Positions 7,512 to 15,623 of a stretch of 64,000 nt of DNA are shown in pieces. Positions within the stretch are counted from its first letter, which is position 1, and every line of letters begins with the position of its first letter. The stretch is from Acidimicrobiia bacterium (GTDB taxonomy: Bacteria; Actinomycetota; Acidimicrobiia; Acidimicrobiales; MedAcidi-G1). The stretch spans positions 16,580 through 80,579 of the forward strand of contig DUCC01000022.1 of assembly GCA_012959995.1 (NCBI GenBank), in the 5' to 3' direction. The position numbers were made by a program, and so were the translations under genes. The notes under the pieces are model-generated. The model saw nothing but the letters and a program-made list of their open reading frames with translations, was not told the origin of the DNA and did no database searches.

Positions 7512-8204
7512 TTATTGACCCTGTTCAGCAAAATCGTAAAGCGGGGTGCCGTTTACTCGTATTTCGGCTTGGCCGCTGAACTGCTGGCCGGTGCGCATGA
7601 TGGCGGTGGTTATTGAGTGAAAAGCAAGCAAGTTTTGTATCAAAACTGGGGTGCCCACAAAATCTATAACCACCACGGGGCCTTCTTTAAAAACTGCGAA
7701 GTCAGGCCATGCATCAAAAAGAACGAGTCGAAAAGCCTCTTGGGCTCGCTCGACTTCGGTGGGGCCAGCCACCAGTTGTTCAAAAGCGTACGACAAGGGG
7801 TCTTGGCCCTCGGGCAACTGGCGAAGAAAACTTGCCGCATCGGCCATGGTATTGCCACAGGGAAAATAAACCAGCACGGAGCCAACCTGGGGAGCCACCT
7901 GTTCACAAGGGGTCAGAGGCGTCGCTGAAACCGGGGGAGGCTCGTTTTCGTTTGCTTCCCGCTCTCGATCTTCAAGGGTTTGGTTTTCTTTTTCGTCTTC
8001 CTCTGTTGGCTGGTATTGCTCAAAAGTAATGCTTACTTCGGGAAGGGTGGTTGTTTGAAGAATCGGCTCGGTGGTGGTCGTTTGAAGAATCGGCTCGGTG
8101 GTGGTCGTCCCGGATTCACCGGGCACAGAGGTTTCTGTGCTGCTGCAGGCCGTGAGCAACAAAGAAAACCCCGCCAAGACCAGTAACGATTTAACCCTCA
8201 ACAC
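7512..8204 (-). CDS. Secreted lipoprotein with GerMN domain
   Basis: A 230-residue lipoprotein. The signal peptide ends in lipobox LLTAC (Cys20). A Thr/Glu-rich stalk with a duplicated TTTTEPILQ follows, then an acidic linker, then a GerMN-type domain (about residues 100-228) with VLVYFPCGNTMADAASFLRQLPEG and an AEIRVNGTPLYDF end. GerMN domains occur in spore-germination and envelope lipoproteins, including actinobacterial LpqB; the molecular role is unclear. It starts at GTG 8204 with a GGAG site, overlapping the upstream gene by 14 nt. It is third in an operon with an amidase-like gene and an unknown secreted protein. Confidence 0.72.
   Translation of the reverse strand: MLRVKSLLVLAGFSLLLTACSSTETSVPGESGTTTTEPILQTTTTEPILQTTTLPEVSITFEQYQPTEEDEKENQTLEDREREANENEPPPVSATPLTPCEQVAPQVGSVLVYFPCGNTMADAASFLRQLPEGQDPLSYAFEQLVAGPTEVERAQEAFRLVLFDAWPDFAVFKEGPVVVIDFVGTPVLIQNLLAFHSITTAIMRTGQQFSGQAEIRVNGTPLYDFAEQGQ
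8053..8106. repeat. Two perfect 27-bp tandem repeats in the lipoprotein stalk
   Basis: Two adjacent identical 27-bp units, each encoding TTTTEPILQ on the minus strand. The in-frame unit length allows the stalk to lengthen or shorten by slippage without breaking the gene. Confidence 0.9.
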
Positions 8205-8952
8205 TCACTCCAAACTCTTCAAGAGTTTTTTGGTGCTGGTAGACAAAAAGAGTTTCTTGACGTATCACCTCTCCTTGTCGCACCAAGTGGTAGCCGGGCT
8301 CACACTCGTCCAACAACGCCCTTGTCTCTGATTGATCCAACTGCGCATCTAGTTGAGACAATATCTGTGTTCTTGATGAGCCTTGAAAATCTTTGTTTTT
8401 GGCAACACAGGCCAACCAATCTTGCTCCGCCGCCAAAACAACGGGCGAAGTCTGAGCCTCAAGGCGAAGTTGATTATATTCCTCAGTCAATATCGCCTTG
8501 GCGGCAAATACTCCTAAAACCTCTCGATGCGCATCACCAGAACAACCCCCGCCGAAACTTTCCGCATAATCAATCACCCCATCCGCATTGGTATCTAAAT
8601 CCGCGGTTGAAATTTCAGGGTTAACTTCTCCATAGAGAGCCAGAAAATAGGCTTCGTTGCTGGTTCTTGCCTCAGAACGATCACCGTTTGGATCAGAAAT
8701 ATTTAGTTGACTTGAAGTGTTATCAAGAATGCGGGTTTGGTAGTTCTGGCCTTGTTGTTGCATACAAGCCGCGGTGAGTGCTTCTCGTTGCTTGAACTCT
8801 TGAGAAAATATCTGCTCATCTTCTTCATAATGATGGCCGAACCCTCGCCAAGAGGCCAGTGGTGAAACCCGGTCGGCGTCCGCAGTGTTGGAGAACAATA
8901 AAAATGTACCCAAAAGAACAGCAAGTGTGGAAACAATAATTTTTACTTTCAA
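8191..8952 (-). CDS. Secreted protein of unknown function with EF-hand-like loop
   Basis: A 253-residue protein that I do not recognise. It has a signal peptide (hydrophobic residues 5-22, then NTADADR), no lipobox, and mainly acidic helical sequence. One loop, DLDTNADGVIDYAE, matches an EF-hand or dockerin-like calcium loop (DxDxNxDGxxD). The cysteines in CMQQQG, GGGCSGD, LACVAKN and DECEPG may form disulfides. It starts at TTG 8952 with a strong AAAGGAGG ribosome site. It lies 12 nt after the amidase-like gene and overlaps the GerMN lipoprotein gene, suggesting a joint envelope role. Confidence 0.65.
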   Translation of the reverse strand: MKVKIIVSTLAVLLGTFLLFSNTADADRVSPLASWRGFGHHYEEDEQIFSQEFKQREALTAACMQQQGQNYQTRILDNTSSQLNISDPNGDRSEARTSNEAYFLALYGEVNPEISTADLDTNADGVIDYAESFGGGCSGDAHREVLGVFAAKAILTEEYNQLRLEAQTSPVVLAAEQDWLACVAKNKDFQGSSRTQILSQLDAQLDQSETRALLDECEPGYHLVRQGEVIRQETLFVYQHQKTLEEFGVSVEG

Positions 8953-8964
8953 AGCTTTCCTCCT

Positions 8965-9744
8965 TTAGGGATAACCCAAATAAACATCTACCGACCAACC
9001 TATTCTCGATTGCCAATTTGTAGTGTCTAACCACGAGGCACCGGTATTCCAGTCATGGAATTCAGCTTCCAAATAAGCCGCTACCGCCGTTGTATAACAA
9101 ACCTCAGTTAGTGCAGGAACCCCGTTGCCACTAATACAATCAAAAGAGGTAATACCAGTATTTACATGCCCCCTATAATCATTCGTCCCGGGAGACGGTG
9201 ACCCATACGATGTGTAATTTCGTTGCCCCACATAGTAAACGAGTTTACTGGCTAGCCCGCTCCCCCCAGAAGACACATAAATTACTCGCGTGCCCGCATT
9301 TGACGAAGAAATTGGTGAAGAACAACCCCAGGCGGCATTTGAGTGGATCGGGATATGGTAATTCGCACCCCAACTATTCGAATCATTTTTATTGGCCACC
9401 GGGCTGCCAATACCAACCGCTACGTCGTAGCCACGCTCGCGTAAAGTAAACATCCCCGACACCCAATCATAAACTGAAGCATGATATGCAGTAACCCTAG
9501 CCATCGACCTTTCAGACTTGTTAAGGCACTCTCCCCTGGCTCCGGCAGTTGAAGAATGCCAAGCAGGCGACAGATAAACCCTGTAGTAATTCCTTGGCGA
9601 GTTGCCGTTCCAATAACCGGTAGTTGCTTCTGCGGGAGAAGAAAAATGAACTATTGAAGCAGCAGCAAGGAAGGCAATCGAAAAAAACAGGAAGATGCTT
9701 GACCAGTGCTTGCCGCTTATCCTATTCATGACTAGTTTTACCAT
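8965..9744 (-). CDS. Secreted N-acetylmuramoyl-L-alanine amidase-like protein
   Basis: A 259-residue secreted protein with a signal anchor at residues 16-36, followed by a domain resembling Amidase_3. Likely zinc ligands are the His in SPAWHSS, the Glu in NKSERSMA and the His in HIPIHSNA. The Glu in YLEAEFHDW fits the catalytic position. Such enzymes cleave the bond between muramic acid and the stem peptide. The family match is by motif spacing only, and the first motif is atypical. The ATG at 9744 was chosen because TATATT lies 5 nt upstream; an upstream TTG and a downstream ATG are alternatives. It is first of a three-gene envelope operon. Confidence 0.62.
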   Translation of the reverse strand: MVKLVMNRISGKHWSSIFLFFSIAFLAAASIVHFSSPAEATTGYWNGNSPRNYYRVYLSPAWHSSTAGARGECLNKSERSMARVTAYHASVYDWVSGMFTLRERGYDVAVGIGSPVANKNDSNSWGANYHIPIHSNAAWGCSSPISSSNAGTRVIYVSSGGSGLASKLVYYVGQRNYTSYGSPSPGTNDYRGHVNTGITSFDCISGNGVPALTEVCYTTAVAAYLEAEFHDWNTGASWLDTTNWQSRIGWSVDVYLGYP

Positions 9745-9854
9745 AGGCAAATATAGATGTCAACCGAGTCCATTTTCTCTGAACTGAATCCTTTATTAGC
9801 GAAAAACACCAGTAGTTAGACGTGAAAACACTACAAACTATTCGAGGATTCCCA

Positions 9855-9930
9855 TGGTGGAGGTGAGCGGAATTGAACCGCCGGCCTCTACGTTGCGAAC
9901 GTAGCGCTCTGCCAACTGAGCTACACCCCC
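9855..9930 (-). tRNA. tRNA-Ala (anticodon CGC)
   Basis: A full cloverleaf is readable on the minus strand. The acceptor GGGGGTG pairs with CACCTCC and includes the G3-U70 alanine identity pair. The anticodon stem CTACG/CGTAG encloses loop TTCGCAA (anticodon CGC), and the T-loop is TTCAATT. The 3' CCA is encoded (9855-9857). Confidence 0.95.
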
Positions 9931-9963
9931 ATGGGCGCAGTGGAGCGTAGCGGTTTTGAAGCC

Positions 9964-10422
9964 TTAGTTGGCTTGTCGCCGTAACACTGCTTCGTCTCGC
10001 ATAGCAATACCCAAGTCGGGCACCATTGCCGAAGAGGGGCGAAACGGGATAACCACGTCAGGACGTTCCATGGAACGTTGGTGGCGCATGGTCAACAAAG
10101 TGGCGTAGCCCACCAAAGCCACGTCGGCGAGGAAATGCGCCATCCACATGATGCTCCCCACGGCCAAGCCAAAAAGGAAGGTCATAACGGCTACCCCGCC
10201 CAAAGCGATCAACACGTCACGGCGGCGACGGCGGGCCGCTCGAGCACTGTTTGGAGCTTCAGCAGCGGTGCGTTTTAAGGCATGAAACCCCGAGGGGTCA
10301 AGAGCTCCCACTGATGGCAAAGCGATTAGCGGACGGGTGCTGGACCCAGCACCACTACGGCGAACCAACGGGGGAAGCAACACCGTGGCCCAGAGCACTC
10401 CGAGTCCCAATAAGATTAACAA
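9964..10422 (-). CDS. GlpR/SepX-like membrane protein
   Basis: A 152-residue protein. The N-terminal segment LGVLWATVLLPPLVRR is typical of the actinobacterial GlpR/SepX family. A basic linker (RAARRRRRDVL) and two central hydrophobic segments (about residues 70-108) follow. In Corynebacterium and Streptomyces, GlpR/SepX is a membrane component of the division machinery and a receptor for Glp, a MoeA-like gephyrin homologue. Here it lies just downstream of moaC, with a moeA-type gene in the same run, which supports the call. It starts at TTG 10422 with a GGAG site. A hairpin separates it from moaC. Confidence 0.65.
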   Translation of the reverse strand: MLILLGLGVLWATVLLPPLVRRSGAGSSTRPLIALPSVGALDPSGFHALKRTAAEAPNSARAARRRRRDVLIALGGVAVMTFLFGLAVGSIMWMAHFLADVALVGYATLLTMRHQRSMERPDVVIPFRPSSAMVPDLGIAMRDEAVLRRQAN

Positions 10423-10506
10423 TGCCTTCTCCGTTCGACTGTCCGAACCTTTTGTTCGACTTTGGAGCAGGCTAGTACTACAACACTGTCATTTGGTGGA
10501 CTTCTA

Positions 10507-10542
10507 CGCGCGCAGGGCGCGAAGCCTCGCGCCTAACGCGCG
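10507..10542. terminator. GC-rich nested hairpin between moaC and glpR-like gene
   Basis: GGCGCGA-AGCC-TCGCGCC forms a 7-bp stem, flanked by CGCGCG on both sides that can extend it. There is no T-run, so it may be a weak terminator, a processing site or an mRNA stabiliser. The intergenic space is 127 nt. Confidence 0.45.
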
Positions 10543-10549
10543 AAGAGGG

Positions 10550-11023
10550 TTATTCGTTGCGGCGCCACGACCCAGAACGACCGCCGTCTTTTTCCCACAA
10601 GGCCACGCCCTCGATCACCATGTGCTTATCCAAAGCCTTACACATGTCATAAATAGTCAAAGCAGCCACCGAACAAGCCGTCAAAGCTTCCATCTCTACC
10701 CCAGTAGGGCCCACCGTTTCAGCCACCGCCTCAAGAGCCACGTGATCTTCGCCCACCACTAAATCCACCGACAAAGCACTCAACGACAAAGGGTGACACA
10801 GCGGGATTAACTCCCAAGTGCGCTTCGCGGCCTGAATGCCCGCCACCCGAGCCACCGCCAACACATCACCTTTAGGAACCGTGCCCTCCAACAGCGCAGT
10901 AGCCGTGACTGGGCTCATAGTTACCCGCCCTCGCGCCACCGCCCGGCGACGCGTCGCCGGCTTGTCGCCCACATCGACCATACGAGCATTACCTTCAGCG
11001 TCTAAATGCGTAAACTCAGTCAT
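10550..11023 (-). CDS. moaC: Cyclic pyranopterin monophosphate synthase MoaC
   Basis: A 157-residue MoaC, converting the MoaA product 3',8-cyclo-GTP into cyclic pyranopterin monophosphate in molybdenum cofactor synthesis. Conserved stretches are [19 protein letters not shown] and YDMCKALDK. The ATG at 11023 sits 1 nt after the moaA stop, with GGGGG just upstream; an upstream TTG would extend into moaA. It is co-transcribed with moaA and probably moeA. Confidence 0.95.
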   Translation of the reverse strand: MTEFTHLDAEGNARMVDVGDKPATRRRAVARGRVTMSPVTATALLEGTVPKGDVLAVARVAGIQAAKRTWELIPLCHPLSLSALSVDLVVGEDHVALEAVAETVGPTGVEMEALTACSVAALTIYDMCKALDKHMVIEGVALWEKDGGRSGSWRRNE

Positions 11024-11024
11024 C

Positions 11025-12008
11025 TCAACCCCCAATTTGCGACATGGACCGCGACGGGCGAATAAAGTTCACCGTGCCAATACCGTGGCCCGCCCATTTA
11101 CCGGCCACCGCTTTTTCTAAAAACTCCCCCACCTCATCGTCGTCGGCGCCCGAACGCAACAAAGCCCGCAAATCGAACTCGTCAACCGCAAACAAACAAT
11201 TACGAAACTGTCCATCAGCGGTTAACCGCACCCGGTCGCAAGAATCACAGAACTTTTGCGTAACGCTGGCCACCACCCCAATTTCACCCCGGCCATCTTC
11301 GTAAACAAAACGGGTAGCCGGTGCCGCAGTGCGCTCCTTTGGCACCAAGGGAAAGACCTCATTAATGCGTTCTACAATTTGCTGTTGGGTAACTACCGAA
11401 TCCTCAGTCCACTGTTCAGAAGCATCCAAAGGCATGAACTCAATAAAGCGCACCGTCGCCCCTTTGTCTCGGCCAAAGCGAGCAAAGTCCACAATCTCGT
11501 CATCGTTTATTCCGGTCATAACCACCATGTTGATTTTCACCGGGTCAAAACCAGCAGCCAAAGCAGCATCAATGCCATCGAGAACCTTGCCGAGGTCTTC
11601 GCGCAAGGTCAACTCGGCAAAACGCTCCGGGCGCAAAGAATCCAACGAAACATTTACCCGCCTCAAACCTGCACGCTTTAAATCTTCCGCCAAAGTCGAC
11701 AATTTTGTGGCATTGGTAGTCATAGACAAATCCACCGGTAGTTGCGCCAGCATGTCAACCAAAACTGGTAGATGGGCACGCACCGTGGGCTCACCGCCGG
11801 TCAAGCGAATACTGGTCACCCCGTAACGCTCCACCATTAAACGCGCCGCACGTTCTATCTCTTCAAAAGTCAAAAGCTCGTCTCGGGGCACCCAATCCAA
11901 CCCCTCGGCTGGCATGCAATAAGTACAACGAAAATTACAACGATCGGTCACCGAAATACGCAGATCTCGATGCACCCGCCCGAAAGAATCAATCAGTTGC
12001 CGGCTCAT
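11025..12008 (-). CDS. moaA: GTP 3',8-cyclase MoaA
   Basis: A 327-residue radical SAM enzyme, the first step of molybdenum cofactor synthesis. The SAM cluster is bound by Cys24, Cys28 and Cys31 (CNFRCTYC). The second [4Fe-4S] cluster is bound by Cys254, Cys257 and Cys271. GGEP lies at 71-74, and the required C-terminal Gly-Gly is present (SQIGG). The ATG follows TAGCCT by 6 nt, so a leaderless transcript may begin here even though moeA lies 43 nt upstream on the same strand. Confidence 0.97.
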   Translation of the reverse strand: MSRQLIDSFGRVHRDLRISVTDRCNFRCTYCMPAEGLDWVPRDELLTFEEIERAARLMVERYGVTSIRLTGGEPTVRAHLPVLVDMLAQLPVDLSMTTNATKLSTLAEDLKRAGLRRVNVSLDSLRPERFAELTLREDLGKVLDGIDAALAAGFDPVKINMVVMTGINDDEIVDFARFGRDKGATVRFIEFMPLDASEQWTEDSVVTQQQIVERINEVFPLVPKERTAAPATRFVYEDGRGEIGVVASVTQKFCDSCDRVRLTADGQFRNCLFAVDEFDLRALLRSGADDDEVGEFLEKAVAGKWAGHGIGTVNFIRPSRSMSQIGG

Positions 12009-12051
12009 CCCCTCAGGCTAGAGGCACCTCAGTCGTTACGTCCACTAGTTT

Positions 12052-13254
12052 CTAGCGCAACAACAAAACCTCAACCTGGTCACCATCTTGGGCCCCCGGC
12101 CCGTCAGGCAACACTGCCAAAGCATCGGCGGCCGCCATGGCCGACAACTGATGCGAGCCCTGACCACCCGCCGAACGCACCCGGTAGCGGCCATCCACCA
12201 AGGTGGCCGCCACCCGATTGAAATGCGTTTTCCCATCAAGGTGACGCGGCAACGCCCCCTCCAAAGTAGCCAAAACTCGAGGACGGCTGAGTTCTTCGTG
12301 CCCGGCCATAGCCCGCAAAGCCGGGCGAGCAAAAAGTTCAAACGACACCATGGACGACACCGGGTTGCCGGGCAAACCAAACACCGGCACCTCGCCCACC
12401 ACACCAAAAGCCAACGGCTTAGCTGGCTTAATCGCTACCTGCATCCAGCGCATGTCTCCCAAACGATCAAGCACCACCTTGACGTAATCAAAATCCCCCA
12501 TGCTTACCCCACCCGACGAAAGCACGGCATGGCACCGCTGCTCACCCAGACAAGCCGCAGAAAACGCTTCTTCAAGCGCCTCTTGGTTGTCGGGCACCAA
12601 ACCCAAATCAACGCCCACAAAACCCGTTTCAGCTAACAAAGCCAACAGAGAATGCCGGTTAGCGTCACGAATTTGCCCCGGAGCCAACGCCTGAGGGCCA
12701 TCGATCAACTCGTCGCCGGTAGACATCACACCCACTCGCAAAGGCTCCCGCACCAGAACCTCAACACAGCCGATGCTGGCCAGCACCCCAAGATGCCCCG
12801 GGGTCAAGACCTGGCCCGCCGCAAAAACTATTTGACCGGGTTGTAAATCTTCGCCAGCGTTGCGCACATGGTTGCCCTCTGGCACTTCAGCTTCCACCAT
12901 CACTTGGTCACCCTCCACCGAGGTCAACTCCACCATGATCACCGCATCGGCCCCCGGCGGCATCGGCGCGCCGGTCATAATGCGAATCGCTTCACCCGCC
13001 TGAACCATCACCTGAGGCACCGCCCCCGCAGCCAAAGTGTCGACAACCTTAAGTTGTTTGGGTGCCTCCTGCGTATCGGAGGCCCGCACCGCAAACCCGT
13101 CCATAGCGGTATTAGCAAAAGGCGGCACCGCTTCGGTAGTCATTACCTCGGCCGTCAACACCAAACCCAAAGAATCATTGGGGTGTCGCTTCACCGAGGC
13201 CACCACCGGGCAGCGCTCCAACACATATTTTTGGGCTTCTTCTAACGGAATCAT
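12052..13254 (-). CDS. moeA: Molybdopterin molybdenumtransferase MoeA / gephyrin-like Glp
   Basis: A 400-residue MoeA-family protein. Conserved segments are PPFANTAMDGFAV, GAPMPPGADAVI, GVMSTGDEL, SSGGVSMGDFDYVK and the molybdate-site region FGLPGNPVSS. MoeA inserts molybdate into adenylylated molybdopterin. In corynebacteria a paralogue (Glp) works with GlpR in cell division. A GlpR-like gene lies three genes downstream, so this copy could serve either role. The ATG at 13254 has GGGGAG 7 nt upstream; an upstream start is unsupported. Confidence 0.92.
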   Translation of the reverse strand: MIPLEEAQKYVLERCPVVASVKRHPNDSLGLVLTAEVMTTEAVPPFANTAMDGFAVRASDTQEAPKQLKVVDTLAAGAVPQVMVQAGEAIRIMTGAPMPPGADAVIMVELTSVEGDQVMVEAEVPEGNHVRNAGEDLQPGQIVFAAGQVLTPGHLGVLASIGCVEVLVREPLRVGVMSTGDELIDGPQALAPGQIRDANRHSLLALLAETGFVGVDLGLVPDNQEALEEAFSAACLGEQRCHAVLSSGGVSMGDFDYVKVVLDRLGDMRWMQVAIKPAKPLAFGVVGEVPVFGLPGNPVSSMVSFELFARPALRAMAGHEELSRPRVLATLEGALPRHLDGKTHFNRVAATLVDGRYRVRSAGGQGSHQLSAMAAADALAVLPDGPGAQDGDQVEVLLLR

Positions 13255-13288
13255 TGCTTTACTCCCCACAACTCATAAGACCTAAAGG

Positions 13289-13885
13289 TTACCGAGGAGA
13301 CCAAGAAGACTCGGTGCCATTAAGCAACCGCCGAATATTGCGGTGATGACGAGCCACAATCAGCAATCCCAAAGCAGCAGTCCCCCACACCTCGTTGGCC
13401 GGACGGCCCGTTAACACCAGCAGCAACGGCATAGCCAGAGCCACCGAAATCGAACCCAAAGAAACCTTTTTCGTTACCTGAGCCAACAAGAAAAACAAAG
13501 CAAAACCCCCGGCGGCCGGCAAAGGAAACAAAACCACCGCTCCTCCGGCACTGGTCGCTACCCCTTTTCCGCCCTTTAACCCACGAGTCACCGGCACCAC
13601 ATGGCCCACGGTGGCCGCCACCCAACACGCCACCCCCAAAGGGCGACCATCCAATGCTAAACCCGCCGTGGCCGCCACCAAGCCCTTTAAAAAATCCAGA
13701 AAAAACACCACCACCCCAGGGCGACGCCCAGCAATACGGTAAACGTTGGTGGCCCCCGGGTTACCCGAACCCTCTTTGGTGGGGTCCATACCTACCCGGC
13801 CCGCCACCAAGTGCGCCGAAGGGAACGTGCCCAATAAATAAGCCGCCGCTATCAGCACCACGTTGACCAACATGTAGGTAAGCAT
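13289..13885 (-). CDS. plsY: Glycerol-3-phosphate acyltransferase PlsY
   Basis: A 198-residue integral membrane enzyme that transfers the acyl group from acyl-phosphate to glycerol-3-phosphate, opening phospholipid synthesis. Motif GSGNPGATN is at 39-47, KGGKGVAT follows mid-protein, and several hydrophobic helices are evident. The start is uncertain: ATG 13885 directly follows AGAGGGG, while ATG 13873 would have a longer spacing. It is first in the moeA-moaA-moaC run, 34 nt before moeA. Confidence 0.93.
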   Translation of the reverse strand: MLTYMLVNVVLIAAAYLLGTFPSAHLVAGRVGMDPTKEGSGNPGATNVYRIAGRRPGVVVFFLDFLKGLVAATAGLALDGRPLGVACWVAATVGHVVPVTRGLKGGKGVATSAGGAVVLFPLPAAGGFALFFLLAQVTKKVSLGSISVALAMPLLLVLTGRPANEVWGTAALGLLIVARHHRNIRRLLNGTESSWSPR

Positions 13886-13999
13886 CCCCTCTGCAGCGCC
13901 CAAAAGGGCGGATCCATAAGATCTTTCCTCTCAGGACGGTACACTCAGACTCTCGTAAAGAGATCAACTTTCCCCCTCACTTTTTTCTTAGGCTTACCG

Positions 14000-14314
14000 A
14001 TGCCCACTTACCAATACCGTTGCCAAACCTGCGCCCACGAATTTGAGGCCCGTCAATCTTTTGCTGACGATGCCCTCACCGACTGCCCCGCCAGCGATTG
14101 CCACGGTTCGGTCAACAAAGTATTTAGCGGCGTAGGCATCGCCTTTAAAGGCGACGGTTTTTACCGCAACGACCACGGGGCCTCCAAAAAAACCACGACG
14201 CCTAAAAAAACTAGCAGCGGTTCGACCAGTACCTCTGAGCCCTCAACCACCAAAACTGAGTCGACCAAAAAGCCTGCCGAAAACAAAACCAGCACCACCA
14301 GTTCGTCGGACTAA
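14000..14314 (+). CDS. FmdB-family zinc-ribbon protein with Ser/Thr/Lys tail
   Basis: A 104-residue protein. The N-terminal 50 residues are an FmdB-type zinc ribbon, MPTYQYRCQTCAHEFE with a second Cys pair in CPASDCHG, and end in GIAFKGDGFYRND. The rest is a low-complexity Ser/Thr/Lys/Pro tail rich in KK and TST. FmdB proteins are small putative regulators without a settled function. TAGGCT lies 5 nt before the ATG (leaderless pattern). A SAF-domain gene follows in the same direction. Confidence 0.85.
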   Translation: MPTYQYRCQTCAHEFEARQSFADDALTDCPASDCHGSVNKVFSGVGIAFKGDGFYRNDHGASKKTTTPKKTSSGSTSTSEPSTTKTESTKKPAENKTSTTSSSD

Positions 14315-14373
14315 TCGCCGGGCCATGCCCCACCCACTTCCCCCATTAAACCCCCTACGTGGGAGACACATAA

Positions 14374-14796
14374 ATGGGATTCTTCTTCGCTCGCATCCGG
14401 CTCTGGGCCGCTCATCGCCGCCTTATGTGGTGGCTCATCGCCGCCTCGCTGGCTTTAATTACCGGCCGGGCCGTCGACGCTGCTCTTGCCCAAAGCACCT
14501 GCCCAGCAGAACAAATCGTCACCGTGGCACCCCCCGATGAGCACCGACCACAAATCGGCGAACGGGCCATCGCTCTCACACAAGACACCGACCGGCTTTC
14601 GTTAACCGCCGGCGACCGGGTAGATCTCTACGCCGTAGACGACTACGCCCCCACCGGACGGTTGCTGGTTGAAAACGCACGAGTACTCGACCAAACCGAA
14701 CAAGGCATAACCGTGGCCGTGCCCATGACTCAAGTGGCCGATTTAGCAGCGGCTCGCCATTGGGGAGAAATCGCTTTGGCCTTAACCCCGGGCTAA
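14374..14796 (+). CDS. SAF-domain membrane protein (CpaB/RcpC-like)
   Basis: A 140-residue protein with one N-terminal membrane helix (LMWWLIAASLALITG). A SAF/AFP-III-like domain follows, containing IGERAIALTQDTDRLSLTAGDRVDLYAV. In Flp pili, CpaB/RcpC is an assembly protein with this domain. No other pilus gene is near, so the role here is open. GGGAG precedes the ATG by 8 nt. The 3' end overlaps uppP by 4 nt, tail to tail. Confidence 0.75.
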   Translation: MGFFFARIRLWAAHRRLMWWLIAASLALITGRAVDAALAQSTCPAEQIVTVAPPDEHRPQIGERAIALTQDTDRLSLTAGDRVDLYAVDDYAPTGRLLVENARVLDQTEQGITVAVPMTQVADLAAARHWGEIALALTPG

Positions 14797-15614
14797 CGCA
14801 CCCCGCTGGCCAACAGCAACAACACCCCGCTACCTAGCAACACCCGGTAAACAACAAAACTGTCAAAGTTTCGATGGGCGACCAAACGGATCATGCCCGA
14901 CACAGCCAGCCATCCACTGAGCGCTGCAGCCAACGTGCCCACCACAAAAGCGGCCCGCCAGCCCGACGGCACCTGCAGGTCGGAGGCTTTAATCAGCCCC
15001 GCCCCGGCAATAACTGGCAAGCTCATCAAAAATACTAAGCGGGCGGCTTCTTCACGAGCTAAACCAAAAAACCTAGCCACCGTCAAGGTGACCCCCGAAC
15101 GAGAAACCCCCGGCTGAAAAGCCAAACCTTGCGCTACCCCCAACAACACTGCGTGGCCCATTCCCAAATCGCTTAAAGAACGCTCCGCAGGCCGGCGATC
15201 AGCCCAACCCAGCAACAAACCAAAAAGAATCAAACAAAGCGCCACCAACCAAATACGGTCACCCAAGTCTTCGGTCACCGCCAACACCCCCACACCCAAA
15301 AGCCCGGTGGGCACCGCCGTAACCAGCAAAAACATTGCCGTAGCGGCATCACCCGCTAAACGGTCCCGTTTACGCAACCAACCAAAGCCCGCCGTGGCGT
15401 ACCGAACAATGTCGGACCGCAAATACACCACCGCCCCGGCCAAGGTCCCTAAATGTAAAGCCACATCGAAAGCATTTTCCAACTCGGGTTTTCCGGCAAA
15501 ATCATCCCACCCAAACAGCCAAGGAGCCAACGCCAAATGTCCGCTAGAAGACACCGGTAAAAACTCGGTAACCCCCTGCAACAACCCTAAAAAAAACGCA
15601 TGAAGAAGCGGCAA
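14793..15614 (-). CDS. uppP: Undecaprenyl-diphosphatase UppP (BacA family)
   Basis: A 273-residue membrane phosphatase recycling undecaprenyl pyrophosphate for cell-wall synthesis. The first catalytic motif is QGVTEFLPVSSSGH (Gln13, Glu17, His26) and the second PGVSRSG (168-174, Arg172). Multiple membrane helices are present. It starts at TTG 15614 with AGGGG 7 nt upstream. It lies 9 nt downstream of the tldE-like gene on the same strand. Confidence 0.96.
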   Translation of the reverse strand: MPLLHAFFLGLLQGVTEFLPVSSSGHLALAPWLFGWDDFAGKPELENAFDVALHLGTLAGAVVYLRSDIVRYATAGFGWLRKRDRLAGDAATAMFLLVTAVPTGLLGVGVLAVTEDLGDRIWLVALCLILFGLLLGWADRRPAERSLSDLGMGHAVLLGVAQGLAFQPGVSRSGVTLTVARFFGLAREEAARLVFLMSLPVIAGAGLIKASDLQVPSGWRAAFVVGTLAAALSGWLAVSGMIRLVAHRNFDSFVVYRVLLGSGVLLLLASGVR

Positions 15615-15623
15615 AATAAACCC

